A stretch of DNA of 64,000 nucleotides. Origin: Litomosoides sigmodontis (Eukaryota; Nematoda; Chromadorea; Rhabditida; Onchocercidae). How positions within the stretch are numbered: position 1 is the first letter of the stretch; each line of letters opens with the position of its first letter. Location of the stretch: contig OY718804.1 of NCBI GenBank assembly GCA_963070105.1, positions 9,950,317 through 10,014,316 of the forward strand. Direction: 5' to 3'. Shown here one piece after another: positions 1-18,304 of this stretch. The translations under genes were made by a program, and so were the position numbers. The notes under the pieces are model-generated. The model made no database searches. It was not told the origin of the DNA and worked only from the letters and a program-made list of their open reading frames with translations.

Positions 1-1447
1 CTCTCTCTCTCTCACCAGGCCGTGCTAATGACTTGTAATTAATGGTTGTGAAGAATCAAAATAAGACGAATCTTCAACACAGACAGTCAACGATGAAATT
101 TTTTTTCTTACGAATGATGAAAGAAGAAAATAAGGTGAACGTTTTCAGACGATACTAGCTGTCATCATAAACTTCTTCCATTACTATTACTTCGCCTTAA
201 AAAAAAAAAAAAAAACTGAAAATGTTTGCAACAATTTAAAACATCACTTGCCGAATGTGACTGGAATTTTTGTGAAATTTTCGTAGGAAGGAAATTTAAC
301 AGAAATTTCAAATTAGCAAGGAAAAAAAATTGATAAAAGATTTAAAAGCGAAAATTACTTCCTTTTTAACTCAATTTTCATAAATCTTTTTACAACAAAA
401 TGATAAATGATTTTAATGAAAGCATCCGTGCCTGCTACACTCATTCAACAGATAACAGGTGAAATCAATTTTGAAATGAAATGTATGCGAGGGACATCAT
501 CAAAATTATACACAATTTACTCGATGCATTATCGCTACTGTCATTCACCACAACTGCTATTTTTGTACAGGCAGGAAAAATGATACCTATCGTTCCTTCA
601 GTTACACTGCGAAACGATCGATGATAGCAAGTGAAGTGAGGTGATAAGGATCAGCGATAGCTGCTGATAGCGAAGATGAGATGGATGTCTATAGCTGCTT
701 TCGGACCACTTCAAATGCGTCGTCTCCGCATTAACGATGAATTGTAAATTTTCCGGTGCTATTTGATGTCCAGCATTATTTCTCGTAATGTGTGCCGGAG
801 ACGGAATTTGATTGACTGCATCAGACAAATGCAATTAGCGCCATTTCGTTTCACTGCTCTTCCATTAGTTGTTGTCGTATTGGTGAAATGATTATTTCAA
901 AATTCAGACAATTATAATCAAAGATTAAAAGAAAAAACAAGTATTTTTTCTCGGTCGAGAAATTTCGTTGTTGGTGCATAAAACTTCTTTTGCCAATGAG
1001 AGAGAGCTGAGCGAAATGAGTGAGTGCCATGCACTCTGACACATACATTTATAAACTCATTGACAGCTTGAAATAGATGAAAATTTGAAAAATGAAGATG
1101 AGAGGGAGAGAGGGAGAGAGAGAGCGGTGGGGGAGAGAAAGGAAGGAATGGAGAAGAAAAGAGTTCATGATGAGAGAGATTCTCAGTGAAGAGATAAGAG
1201 AAGAGAAAACGATCACGGTCAACCGTCATCATCATCATCACCAACATTGTTATCTTTTTCTTCGTCGTCATTAGAGCTCACGTCATTAGTAGTAGTAGCA
1301 ACAGGGGAAATAATGTTAGTTAAGGAGCGGAACTGATGGCACTAGCGGTCTGTTGCATCAATTCCTGAAGACAAAAATCTTAGACAAATGTTGTGGAGAT
1401 ATTGCGCAGCTATTGACACACATCGGAAACGGTCCCATCAGAATCTG
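1..1447. other. Non-coding flank with CT/GA tracts
   Basis: No exon with family similarity or convincing splice sites was seen. The window opens inside a CT repeat (1-13). A purine-rich GA tract lies at about 1092-1150 and an A run at 199-215. Short open frames on both strands here are low-complexity. The stretch probably holds the 5' flank of the PAN-domain gene. Confidence 0.5.
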
Positions 1448-2912
1448 ATGCTTCTTCTCATCGCCAATATTCCGATGGTCACCTGGGCGACCAGCGAGTG
1501 GTTCGGTGATTCAAGAGCGTACATGAATCCTTCTCGGTCACCGCCATTTTACGATGTCACTTACGATGTTTCCGGTTAGTCAGTCATCTGTCTACCTCTC
1601 TAGCTAATTTATTTACAGACCTCTGCAACATGATATAATTTCAGTAAGATTGACTTCCTTGTTTGCAAAATAAAATGGCACATGAAAATTCTTTCAAAGC
1701 ATCCCAAATACAAATCTAATTATTTCTTCCATTCAGTGCTCATCCATACCACACTTCAAACTTCCTTTTATTATGATATATATGCCTAACTCGCAAGGTC
1801 AAAGATGTTTTTGCCTACTTGCTAATCAAATTTAGTTGTGTTAGAGTCCCTAGGCTTACAGAATGTCCGGATGGACTGGAAAGCGAAGCAATACCAGAAT
1901 ATGCATATTTCGGAGCAATGATTATATCTACGGATGTCATGAAGCATTCTGAATGCTTGGACAAGTGCATCAAGCATTCCAAATGTGTTGCGGTCAATTT
2001 CTTCGCACCTATGACATTTCAGGTAAGCTGCACAAACTAATTGTTGTTCTAATTTTCAAATAGAAATTTGGAAATGAAAAAATCTATATGATTTGTATCA
2101 TAATCTAAAGAAAACTTTTGCTTTAATTTCCTTGTTTCTCTCCTATTTACCGCTACTTGCGAGAGAGTAATATTTCTTCATAATTGTATATCAAATTAAT
2201 TTACAAACGTTTCCTTCCACTTAAAACGATGAAAAAAAACTCACCTAAACTTGATTTAACGCACTGAACTGGATGATTTAAATAATACATAATTCTGCAA
2301 TACTTAACGAGATTTGACCAACTTAAAAATTAAACAGTACTGGTCGAGAGACATGAATATGAACCGCCAAATATTTTGCATTGCTAAAAAAATTGCGGTC
2401 GAATTCGTGAATTGTGTTGTAATTCAAAGATCCTTTTAATATAATATCTACATCATCCTACTGCCATTTATGGTGATTTTATTTGAGATAGAATACAATT
2501 CAATTTAATAAATCAATTTGACACAGATCTTTACCTACTGGTATAACCAGTTTCATCGATATAAATACTTTATATCTTTACTAAAAATGAATCTTTTATT
2601 CCTCTTGGCTTGCACACATACGATGGATTTCCACCTTTTTATCAAAAATATTCCTGACTGCGAGTACGGAACATTTTCGAAATTTTTTAGGAGAGTGGTT
2701 TTTGTGAATTGTTAAGTGAATCTCAACTGGACAATCCCAAACTTATGAGACCATTCAAACAAGCTGCTTATTTTGAAAATATTCAATGTCGAACGGAGGA
2801 TCCTGGCAAGTTACTTGTTAAAATTAAAGAAAAATTTTCACTTAAATCATGGTTTTTACACTACTTCACTTATAATACTCAAGCGAGTTTTTCTGAGAGA
2901 AAATTAATGTAA
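1448..2912 (+). CDS. Small secreted PAN/apple-domain protein
   Basis: Three exons fit by phase: about 1448-1574, 1862-2022 and 2691-2912. The first carries a hydrophobic leader starting MLLLIANIPMVTWA; an upstream in-frame ATG at 1388 would add 20 polar residues, so 1448 is preferred for a signal peptide. Exons 2 and 3 form a PAN-like cysteine pattern: CPDG near the start, then ECLDKCIKHSKCVAVNF, then FCELL and a closing IQC. PAN domains bind proteins or carbohydrates, and nematodes have many secreted forms. Exon 1 ends in phase 1 and exon 2 begins with two bases; exon 2 ends in phase 0 as exon 3 requires. The end is uncertain: the frame runs to a stop at 2912, but a GC-AG donor (G|GCAAGT) at 2806 could splice to an exon I did not find. 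Specific function unknown. Confidence 0.65.
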
Positions 2913-3855
2913 AAAATTTTAACCGTTGACCTAAGCGAAATAATACAAAAACACAAGCAATGTACATTTATTAAGCTTTATGTTACCAGACCTAATTTCA
3001 TTGCTCGAGTTTCTATGAGAATCCTACAAATTGTAAAGAAGAAAACTTTTTAATATACTGAGGCGTTTGTCGCAGTCTAAATTTTGAAACTTGGCATATA
3101 TCTTTCTTCTTCGCTACAATTCACTGATACAGCTCTCTTTTAATTGAAACTCAATTCAAATTCAACATAATAACAGGTGTAAAAAAAGTTAAAATATATC
3201 CCAAAGTTAAAATACAGCATTGTAGAGCAAGAATCGTTGGAAAGGTCAAAAGATAGTGCGATAACAGTTTTAAAGAAACTGTCAAAACAAATGGCCCGAT
3301 TCAATTTATTCCATCGACAATAGTGCTAAGCGTCAGAATTGAGGATTACGATAGCAAAAGGGATGCAAAATTATGATTTTTTGAACGTTTCTTCAATTAA
3401 TCAAAGGACACATTTGTTGATAAGTTTAAAAGATCAATGAATTTTACGCAAATAACAGTGAAAATTATCGCTCTCTTCGACTAAATGAGTTCCATCATTC
3501 TTCATAATAATTTAGAAATGTCAAGCCAAAAACAAGAAATACACATCTTGAAACCTCGGAAGGTGCACAGTTTTGTTTGTTAATAAAATTTAGAAAACTC
3601 ATACAACAAAGTATGGTTTCTATTTTCAAATGTACATAAATCTATGGATTTGCTATATTTAGTATCAGAAAAGTATTAAGCTTTAAACAATAAATTACAC
3701 TTGTACTATGTGATAATGGTATTTAAGCATTGGTATTTATCAATAAAATAGTATTTCGCAAATATTAAATTAATTGTTGATGCTTACTGCAAAAATAAAC
3801 CATTTCTTAAAAGATCCTAATGGTTGTAAATAATCATGTATTCTATTTAGCTTAC
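2913..3855. other. AT-rich gap between convergent genes
   Basis: This lies between the PAN gene (+) and the CWF19L2-like gene (-). I searched the minus strand for the missing CwfJ domains of the latter and saw none. A TTTTTGCAG acceptor near 3796-3804 on the minus strand could give a short last exon that stops within six codons in the required phase. Nothing else is supported. Confidence 0.4.
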
Positions 3856-5168
3856 CTTTTATTAAACTGTTTCGACTTTTGTTTTTCTCCTTCTCCTCCC
3901 TCATCCGTGACCGCTTTACACTCATCATCGCATCATCAACAATCCAGTCATCGTCAGTCCGATGCTTCGCGGCAGCCTATACATTTAAAAGAAGGCACAT
4001 TACCTAATTTTATATTCTATTTTTATAAGTCATTCAGTGGTGCAATACCACTATTGTCAGGAGAACTGAAATATCCCGAATGTTTTAAAAGTAAATGGCT
4101 CTAAAGATCGTTTAGTGAACCATGGCAGATCTGAAAATATGATCATTGGATGTTGTCTGTTTTTCGTCGGCTACCATATCGCGAATACTTCTGTCTGCAT
4201 GATAAATTGCATCGACTCTTCCGCGACTTTTCAAATCCTAAATGCACATTTGCTTATTAGTATCCCTATGAAATGCAATTTTCAATTCATCGGTTATTTG
4301 ACATCTTAACTCAATCATACTACAGTTGTTGAATCTCATGGATGCTTTCGTTTATATTATAGAGTTTAAAGTTAGATGGTCGGAAAATTATAAAGTCCTG
4401 CTGTCAACATCTTTTTCATACAGAAAACTGATTTTAACTCTATTTCGTTGCTATCTATAAATAAAAGAATGGTATGTGACCTTTCTTTCTTCGTTCATAG
4501 TAGCAGGCATTCGTACATCACCTCTATCAGTTCTAAGCAATATTTTGCAAGTCGACGATGATGGACCTTCTTTTAGAGCATGCAACTCTTTCTCCAATTC
4601 TTCTACCAAAGCCTGCAAAAATTTTTTTAGCGTTTTTCCAGAAATTAGATACCAGGGATGAACGAAACTGCTCGGATTTACATCCAGTGTAATTTTAAGA
4701 GGATATAAATAATAACAAACTACCATTTTCCCCTGTAGTTTAGCTTTTAATATTTTCGCACCGAGTTTGTTGCACCGCTCTAGTTTACTTTTTTCGTTCA
4801 TTATTTCGCTTGTGTTTATGTCATTTTCCACAATTATATTACTTCCTGAAACATCATGAAATCGCGAGAAACAGCAGACATTTAAACACCAAAAAATTAG
4901 TAGTGCCAAAATTTTACAGTTAACGGAAAAAACAAAATTTTAAAGACAAAACAAAGGCTATATTACTTAATTCTAAATTAATAACCGGAAAGAATTTCAA
5001 CAAACCTCTCAATTCCTGTTGTGATTTCGCACTCCCAGTAACAAAATCTTTGCCAGCACCATAACTGCCTAATTTTCGGGCAAACTTTGGGTCAATTGGT
5101 TTTGCTCTAACTAGACGAGATTCATCTTCATCATCGCTATAATCAACAGGTTTCAAAAAGCGCGACAT
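3856..5168 (-). CDS. CWF19L2-like splicing factor, N-terminal part only
   Basis: Five phase-compatible exons on the minus strand: 5168-5006, 4845-4724, 4612-4481, 4237-4121 and 3976-3856, about 218 residues. The start is MSRFLKPVDYSDDEDES. Recognisable CWF19L2 landmarks follow in order: NKLGAKILKAKLQGK, a coiled ALVEELEKELHAL segment, a LLRTDRGDVRMP motif, a RVDAIYHAD...IRDMVADEK block, and DDDWIVDDAMM followed by a basic helix. CWF19L2 is a spliceosome/debranching-associated protein with two C-terminal CwfJ domains (HIT-like). These should follow the DDMF-like block but are absent from the next 900 bases. The gene may continue across a very long intron beyond the window edge, enclosing the PAN gene, or be a truncated copy. 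The family call is good; completeness is doubtful. Confidence 0.7.
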
Positions 5169-7046
5169 CTATAAAACATCCGGTCAACCACTTAATCTAT
5201 GAATGCGAATCAAATTATCAACGCGTTCCACGAAAAAATCAATCAACAAGTATCAAAAGCAACATCAAAATTGTTTCAGCTAAAGCAAGGACGTAAAAAT
5301 TTAATTGGCATACTAAATACAGATCTATTGAAACCATGATGAGTGGCTCATACGGCACGCATTTTTATGAATTCCAGTAAATACTTCACAGCATATAGAG
5401 AAAGACCCATTTGAAAGACATCATTGCCATTTATTTCCTACTTCCTTCGTATTTCCTCTCCATTATTATTATTATTATGGTCTATTTCTATCAGCTCAGA
5501 ACGGCAGCCTAAGTATTCAACATTTGCCATTGATTTATATCCATGCGTTCTTCGCAAAGCATTTCTCGTGGCGGTAAACTGTTCACAGCTGGAAATGACA
5601 CGTGAAACGATCTCATTTCCGAGGTAGATCTATCATTCACCAATTTTCATCCTTGTTTCTTCGCAGAGTTCTCGTATATTATGGCCCGAAATCTTGATGG
5701 TATACTGAGCCTCAACAAATGACCGTAGTATAATATCACATTACTAGATTGTTGACAATTTCATTCTGCGCTTGACAAGATGACACGACAAATTCATTTC
5801 TGTTAATTTCAAAATAATACAGTGGACGAGTTCACTGCAAAGAGAATGAATACATTCAAAAAAAGAGAAATTTATCTGCAGCAGAACCGATTTCATCCTA
5901 TTAAAGTGAACATACAGCGCAATGAACATTAGGCTATTGGAAACAAACAAGAGCGAGCGTCAATACAAATGTAATAAAAATAAGCAGCATTCACAATCAT
6001 CGTATTAACTCTGTCTTTATCTCAGTTCACATTTTTTGATTAAAATACATTTTTCTATTTGAATAAAAAGATAGAAGCGCTAATGGACGACCGCAGGGAA
6101 CGGTACGCCAATTTTTCGAGCAAGATAAAACATCAAAGAATGTGCACGAGATTGAAACAATTGAGATTGCAACAGAGGACAGCAAAATAAATTTAAAATG
6201 AAACGAATTAAAAGTTTCAGAAAAGTATCACACTATTACAAGTGACTACAGGAGGGACAATAAAGTAAATTTTTAAGAAATTAATTCTTATGACTTTATT
6301 GTGGTAAAGTTAAAAAAGATCAATCTAAAAGGAGCAAGGCATCACAGAAATTTATCACACAAACGAAAGAAAATTTCATTATCAACAAATTTAATTTGTT
6401 CATTTAGTAATGTTGTTGCACTTCTTCCTCTCCTAACATTAAAGAATCGCCAAAGTCTCGTTAGCAAATGGCAAATGGATCGCCCGAGGCGTCTCATTCT
6501 AAATGTTAGACATAAAGGATAAGCTGATATTTCCCGTAATTTGACGATTCCTTAATTAAATAAATCAAAGCAAATTTCTAACTCAGTTTATAGGGAAGAA
6601 TCTCAAAATTAAAATTACAGCAAACACATAAAAATATTGAAGGAATTTTACACACTATAGCACAAGAAGTCATAGACAAACAACTGCAAGGAAAGGCAAA
6701 GCGAAACATTTATATATCACATTGGTTTTTTTCAAATATAACTGAATTATTTTTCTTCCATTATGGAGATAATGTATACGTGCTTTTACTAGCGTTTTAT
6801 TTCATTAGAGTTAAACCATATCGCAAATATACACTCTTCAAGCTGCTAAAAATATCAATGAATAAAATTTCACCTTTTCATCTTTTAACTTACTCTAAGA
6901 ATTCAGATTACAATTTTCTATCACGTAATTGTAAACAAAGCAAACAATTCCCCATCCTTTTATCCACTTGAGTAAAGAATCAAAAACATATTATGATGAA
7001 AAGACCTACTCATAATTACATTACCAACTAAACTAAAAAACAGTTT
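5169..7046. other. Intergenic / kinesin 3' region
   Basis: No supported exon. The segment lies between the start of the CWF19L2-like gene and the last recognised kinesin exon (both minus strand), so it probably includes the kinesin 3' UTR and the upstream region of the CWF19L2-like gene. Short open frames on either strand show no domain, leader or splice context. Confidence 0.45.
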
Positions 7047-12977
<5,931 letters not shown>

Positions 12978-15346
12978 GACTAGAACGGCTTCCGGAAAGG
13001 CTGTGGCGGAAACGACAAGTTATCGATTAGCCCACCTCAGCAGCCTGAAATAAATTTCAAATCTAATGGAGAAGTATGCTGAAACGTTAAACATACGAAA
13101 AGAAACTATGAGGCAGAAGTCGATGCAGGAAATGATTAAGCTATATTTGGGATAAGAATAGGAAGTCGCTCCATAAAGAAGTCATTCGTAGTAAGGAATA
13201 ATGTTTCATGACATTATTTCGCTGGATGAAACAATGCAATCGTCGCCTTGTTAAGTTTCCCAAACTTTATTCTATCACTGCGTGAAGTAAACATAAAGGT
13301 TGAAACACTTGCTGCGACATCATATATGCGCAAACAATACGAAAAGATTGTTGTGAGGTATGTACGTGTACGTAAGGCACGATAAAAGAGTCTTCGTCAA
13401 GTGATATAAGCATATTATTGATAAGCTCACACTTTTGGATGAGCGTGTAAGGTTTTGGATGTCAGCCGATGAGTCCCATTCGAAATAAAGTTTGTAGGCA
13501 ACTGCAATGTGACAGGAGTGGATGAAGAAGGCAAGCGCAAAAACGGAGAATGAAAGAAATTTGTGGAAATTAAGCTAAGACTTGCTGCTGAAGATTTATA
13601 CGGAAATAGGACAAAGCGTAGTAACAGCCGGACAGTTAAAATGCCGGATAAGTAAGAGAAATTTTCCACTGCACTTGTTCTAGCGTAATCTGTTAGAAGT
13701 GCAACTATCTTTGAAAATTCCTAGGATGCATACCGGAAAAGGATGACCAGATAACCGGACAGAGCCTTTCCGGAGATCACCCGTCACCATTTGCAGGAGT
13801 GAAATAGATAGACGGAGAGAGAGACATATGCAGACCCAATTTCACCTAATGGATATGTCTGCGTCTCATACATGTCCCACACATACAACAAAGAATGTGT
13901 GAAAAAACAATGAGCATGAGGAGAAAGTATGACAAAAGATATCTTTCACATTGTGCAAGATGAGAGAGATGAAGAGACGGTTGCGTGTATGTCTGTCATG
14001 TGTGGTACAACGCGCAGGCGGCTCCCCCTATGCCCACCCACCACTTCGCTTCCCTCGCTTTCTCGAAAAGACACACACATACATGCTAGGAGCGCCGCGA
14101 TGCATGCAAAATTGCATTTGCAAGATTCGCGCTGCGTGCACTTTAATAGTACATGAGTGGCACAAACTGTCACTTTGATAAGATGCTACCGTTCCGACAA
14201 ATTATCACTGATAAGGTACTGTGTCCCGAAGGTATGTATCACCAAAGCTGCTATGGCTTATTTGCGTCCACCATATCCAAACTAACAGCTATGGTCGAAT
14301 TCAAACCATTCATTCCGGTGGTGGTGGTCGACCATGCTAGATGAGATTGAAATTATGTTCGTTCTGTTTTTACTAGACAAATGTTAGGGATTTCCTCCCT
14401 TTCATCTTTTATGAAAATTCAATAGCAGCAGTGCGGCATCTCACACAAAATGTTCATCCTCTCCCTCTCCCTTTCTCTCTCTCTCTCTCCAGTACTGCAT
14501 GGTAGCCAAAGCTCATCCCATAATTCTTGCCATTTTTTTAACCATCCATGCACAAGTAAAAGCTATCTTCTATTTATCATTGCTACATCCACCCATATCG
14601 TTCCTCATTTCCATCTCCATCACACATATCTGCCCGTACTGATGGCATTTTTTCCGCAGGAACATCCACTGAATACGTGAAATGTTCTTTGTATTCGTTT
14701 ATGGAAAACGTGAAGCACGTTAGAAGTTCATCTCTGACACGACTTGTGAAAAAATATTTCAGACAAGTGCTTTTTCCTCAGGCAGTTATCTCACGTGAAA
14801 TAACGATTTACGATAGTAATATGCTTTATAGAATGAAGACACTGTGGACAGATACGACATCCAATTTTTGTTTGAAACGATTTGCGCTGCTTGCTCTTTT
14901 AGCTAAATATATATTAACTGCACAACTGCGGAAAGTTTACACATCTGACATGATATGAGAACAAAACTATTAGAAAAACCGTAAACTCAGAATGACAGAA
15001 TAGCCACGCTAATAAATCGATGTCGTGTTCACCCGAAAAGATAGTAAGGAAGAGGTAATTATTAGAAAATATTTCCAACACGGAAATAATCATGGTTCAA
15101 CCTATTTTTAAAACTAAGACACTAGATATGTGTCAGACATTTGAAGTATTTATTTCATACACCACCAATTGCTTAGCAGGAACAATAAGAGCAAAAATGT
15201 GTTTATCAAAAAAATTGCATACAGGCACTGTTGCGCATCAATTTGCAAAAAATAAAAACTTTTTAAACATCGATTGTGCTGGCTTGTAAATTACACTCAA
15301 GCCAAACAATTCCTAAATCCAATTAAAACATAAGAAACAAAATCAT
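12978..15346. other. Intergenic, upstream of kinesin
   Basis: The region separates the kinesin start from the 3' end of the zinc-finger gene (both minus strand) and should hold the kinesin promoter and possible non-coding first exon. A relatively GC-rich island with overlapping open frames on both strands lies at about 13970-14110; none shows a domain. A CT tract is at about 14461-14491. Confidence 0.4.
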
Positions 15347-17450
15347 TCATGTGTTTATAATATGAATTGCGAACAGAGGAGCTATTGATGAACTGGTAAA
15401 GTCCCACTAGGAAATGGAGAACATTTCGGCGAAAAGGGAAAATATCCTTAATTATGGTCACATCTTTTTAGCTACTTCGAAAAAATTTTCAGCGTATATT
15501 ATGGTCTTTTCATGAAAATACGAACCATGTGTGTAGGCATGCCAGGATGAGCAAGATAAACGATACAGTTATATTTACTCACGCCCGGTAATAACAAATT
15601 TCTTTTATGGCAAGTTATCACATGCAGGAAGTAATCTGTCACCTCTCGAAACGTTCGAACGCAATAAGCACATTGCTAAAATTACTGACATAGCTCATCT
15701 CTTCAGCATCTTATAATCAGTATTTGACATACAATGTTCTACAGACATATACTGCTTTATCTTTATATTATTATTATAATATAGCGAAATATAAAACGGC
15801 TAGTTCAGCACTTTCATCAAAGGTTAGTGAACATTTCTACAGATAGCTAATATTGAAAATCAATAAAATCAAAAAGATCTGGTAAAGAAAGAAACTGAGA
15901 AAAAACAACATGCTGTGATCCATTTGGAATACGCAAATTTGGCATACCTGTCTCGGTTCAAGCTTCACCGCCTCCGACCATTTCCCATCTAAGAAATCTA
16001 CTCTTTCAAGACTTGTGATTGACGTTTTATGGACTCGAACAACTGCAAGATAATTTTTCTTATGAATTTCTACATTCCAAAGAGTGTCCACTTCAATATC
16101 AAATCAAACAAATCCATATGACATATGGATTTGATAACACATAAATCCACATCACATACACTGCGCCTTCCAACCTTTAAACAACAAAAAAGCACCTATA
16201 AAAAGCTGATTAATTGACCCATTCATGCATTCTTCAGCGGCGGCGGCCATAGATGGCCATGAAGGCCATAGATGTATAAGAAAATCTTTAAAATTTTTTT
16301 GGAATATATTAAACATTCCTTACGCTAACCAACAGTGCACAGTTGTTGACTGTTAAGAAAAAATAAAAAGTACCATGTTCGACCATGTCCGTCCCTTGAC
16401 TACTTCGATAATCACAGTTCAAACATTTTGGAAGCGTCGGAGCAGTTCCCGATCCTCCATACCTTGGTGCTGTCGTAGTTAAAGATGTAGATAATGACGA
16501 AGGAATGGTATTTCCTGTTGATGTTGTCGCCACAGCCATGGACACATCAGTTTTTGGTGGTGGTTCAATAACTTTCGATAAGTTCGTCGTTTGACTTTCT
16601 GCTAAATCAGTATCTATGTGTCCAGAAGTGTCTGCAGGAAACTCTGTAGCCAAAATATCCGTCGAGCTGGCTTTTCTCGTATTTTTCTGATCTAGAAGTG
16701 AATATATCTCTAAGAACACAATTCACAAATAATGCAGAACGAAAGGGAATTCCCAGATAAGTTTCTTTTTTAAAAATGTTTCTTTCGAATACGAAATGCA
16801 TGAAAACTCACCATCCAAACCCATTTTAGAAAATTCTTTATCCATCTGCGGTTGAACAGCGTGTGAGTTACTGGTCGCTACAACACCTGGATTATCTTGC
16901 GCTTTGTTCGCTTTCGTAATTTTCACATCATTTTGGGAATTCTTTCGTTGTTTCAAGCACGGTCCTTTATCGTATGGAAGTGAAGGATCCGTTAGTTTCC
17001 GCTTTGTACCTGTCGCTTTTCGTGCATTTCTCTGGGAGTCAGAAGATGTTTTGCGAAGTACTGTCGATAGCTTAACTGTTTGCGGTTTAAAGCTTTCCTT
17101 AGAAGATGACGTATGCTGACTTTCCTCTTTAGCCTAAAATGGGATACCAAAATACTAATACTAATATACTAATAAAATATTGTTTAATACTAATAAAATG
17201 GGTTAACACTAATAAAATACTAACAAAAGTTTACTTAGTAAAATACTAATAAAATGGGATATCCATTTAACAACGAAAGAAATAAAACCTTCACAACAGA
17301 CGGAACTCTCGTAACGGACGGTCCTCCCTTGTCAAATTCATAAATTTGATAGCACAGAGAGACTGCTTGATGTACCAAAATATGCTCATCAAAGTCACTT
17401 CTTACACTGAAAGTTGCGCCACACTCGTAGCACAGGAAGAAATTTGCCAT
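15347..17450 (-). CDS. C2H2 zinc-finger protein of unknown function
   Basis: Six exons close in phase: 17450-17289, 17133-16812, 16691-16374, 16090-15948, 15675-15583 and 15406-15347, about 365 residues. Residues 7-27 form a classical finger: CYEC, twelve residues, then HILVH. A second CLNC motif near the end of exon 3 is followed by EH and later IH, a looser spacing. Exon 5 encodes a third finger, CAYC, twelve residues, then HVITCH. Between the first and second lies a Ser/Thr/Lys-rich, probably disordered linker with basic patches such as KATGTKRK. The layout suggests a nuclear DNA- or chromatin-associated protein, which is inference. I do not recognise the family. It is head to head with SBDS, with starts 855 bases apart. 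The last 20-residue exon is the least certain. Confidence 0.65.
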
Positions 17451-18304
17451 ACCTTAAAACATATCGTTGTTGCAGTTACGGAGCTGTATCAGAAGAACCG
17501 GTCCTAACTTCCGGAAAACAAATCAAACATCACAGAGGCACCCACTACGTTTCCCCGACCAACGCAACTCATCCGGACATCCATTATCCGTCACAACCCT
17601 TGTAATACTCATTCAACCCGACGTATTTCATACCAACTCACCAATTTCTCTCCGTCATCTTTTTCCTCACCATAAGCTACTGCTGTAAGGCACTCCTTTC
17701 ATTTTTCTCATCGTCAGATCACTCATGCCTAACAAACTCTTTTCCCGCTCTTCTTCTTCTCTCTCCCTCTCTCTTTCTCAGCTGTCACATACGTTTCTCA
17801 TAAGCACGGTTCAGTGATTTGAGAGTGAATTAGAGAGAGGTAATGGTTGATCTGCTAAAAACCATTTCTCTTTGACTTCTCTGTAATGTTCCTCTCTCCC
17901 AACTTAGTCCTCTCTCTCTCTCTCTTAATTAAATGGACGAAGACTTGCTTGCAAAGAAAATGAGTTCACCTAGAAATTTGCATAGTGTGTTTTGTTTCGT
18001 GTATATCCTGACTGCTTTTCAGGTATAAAATTAAGAAGCATTTGTAAAGTTCAAAAGGAGTGAAGTAGTCAAATGAATTAGACATAGCAGCTGGACAACT
18101 TTGGCGTAACTTTTATTGCAATATTACTGGCGTCTTTTACGTGTTTTTCACGTGGTAAAAAACAAAAGTTGAAATTGTCGAATTCGTCTTCTAGTGTATT
18201 TTAGGCGCTTGAGTTTATAGGTAGAGCGTATGAAGAGAGGAAATGTTCAGCTTTGCTTACGGCAGTTATCACTGAGTTGCTTTTGCAGTCGAGTCGAATG
18301 AAAG
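17451..18304. promoter_or_regulatory. Shared upstream region of zinc-finger gene and SBDS
   Basis: The two start codons (17450 minus, 18305 plus) point away from each other, so this 0.85-kb segment must serve both promoters. It contains CT-rich tracts at about 17755-17780 and 17883-17926 and no supported exon. A CTTTTGCAG acceptor ends at 18288, 16 bases before the SBDS ATG, and is a plausible spliced-leader site. Confidence 0.45.
18288..18289 (+). promoter_or_regulatory. Candidate spliced-leader acceptor, SBDS
   Basis: TTGCTTTTGCAG ends at 18288, 16 bases upstream of the SBDS ATG, with no obvious upstream coding exon. This is the usual arrangement of a nematode trans-splice acceptor. Inferred from position and motif only. 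Confidence 0.4.

Noticed and set aside
3820..4104. Plus-strand Ser/His-rich frame considered as a PAN-gene exon
   Set aside because: The complementary strand carries a well-supported CWF19L2 exon (3976-3856), which explains the open reading.
6301..6522. Basic open frame downstream of kinesin
   Set aside because: The ORF has no ATG-supported start, no domain, and lies in the probable 3' flank of unc-116.
13929..14178. Several overlapping 75-codon frames on both strands
   Set aside because: Open frames on both strands in a slightly GC-richer patch with no domain and no splice context; likely chance.
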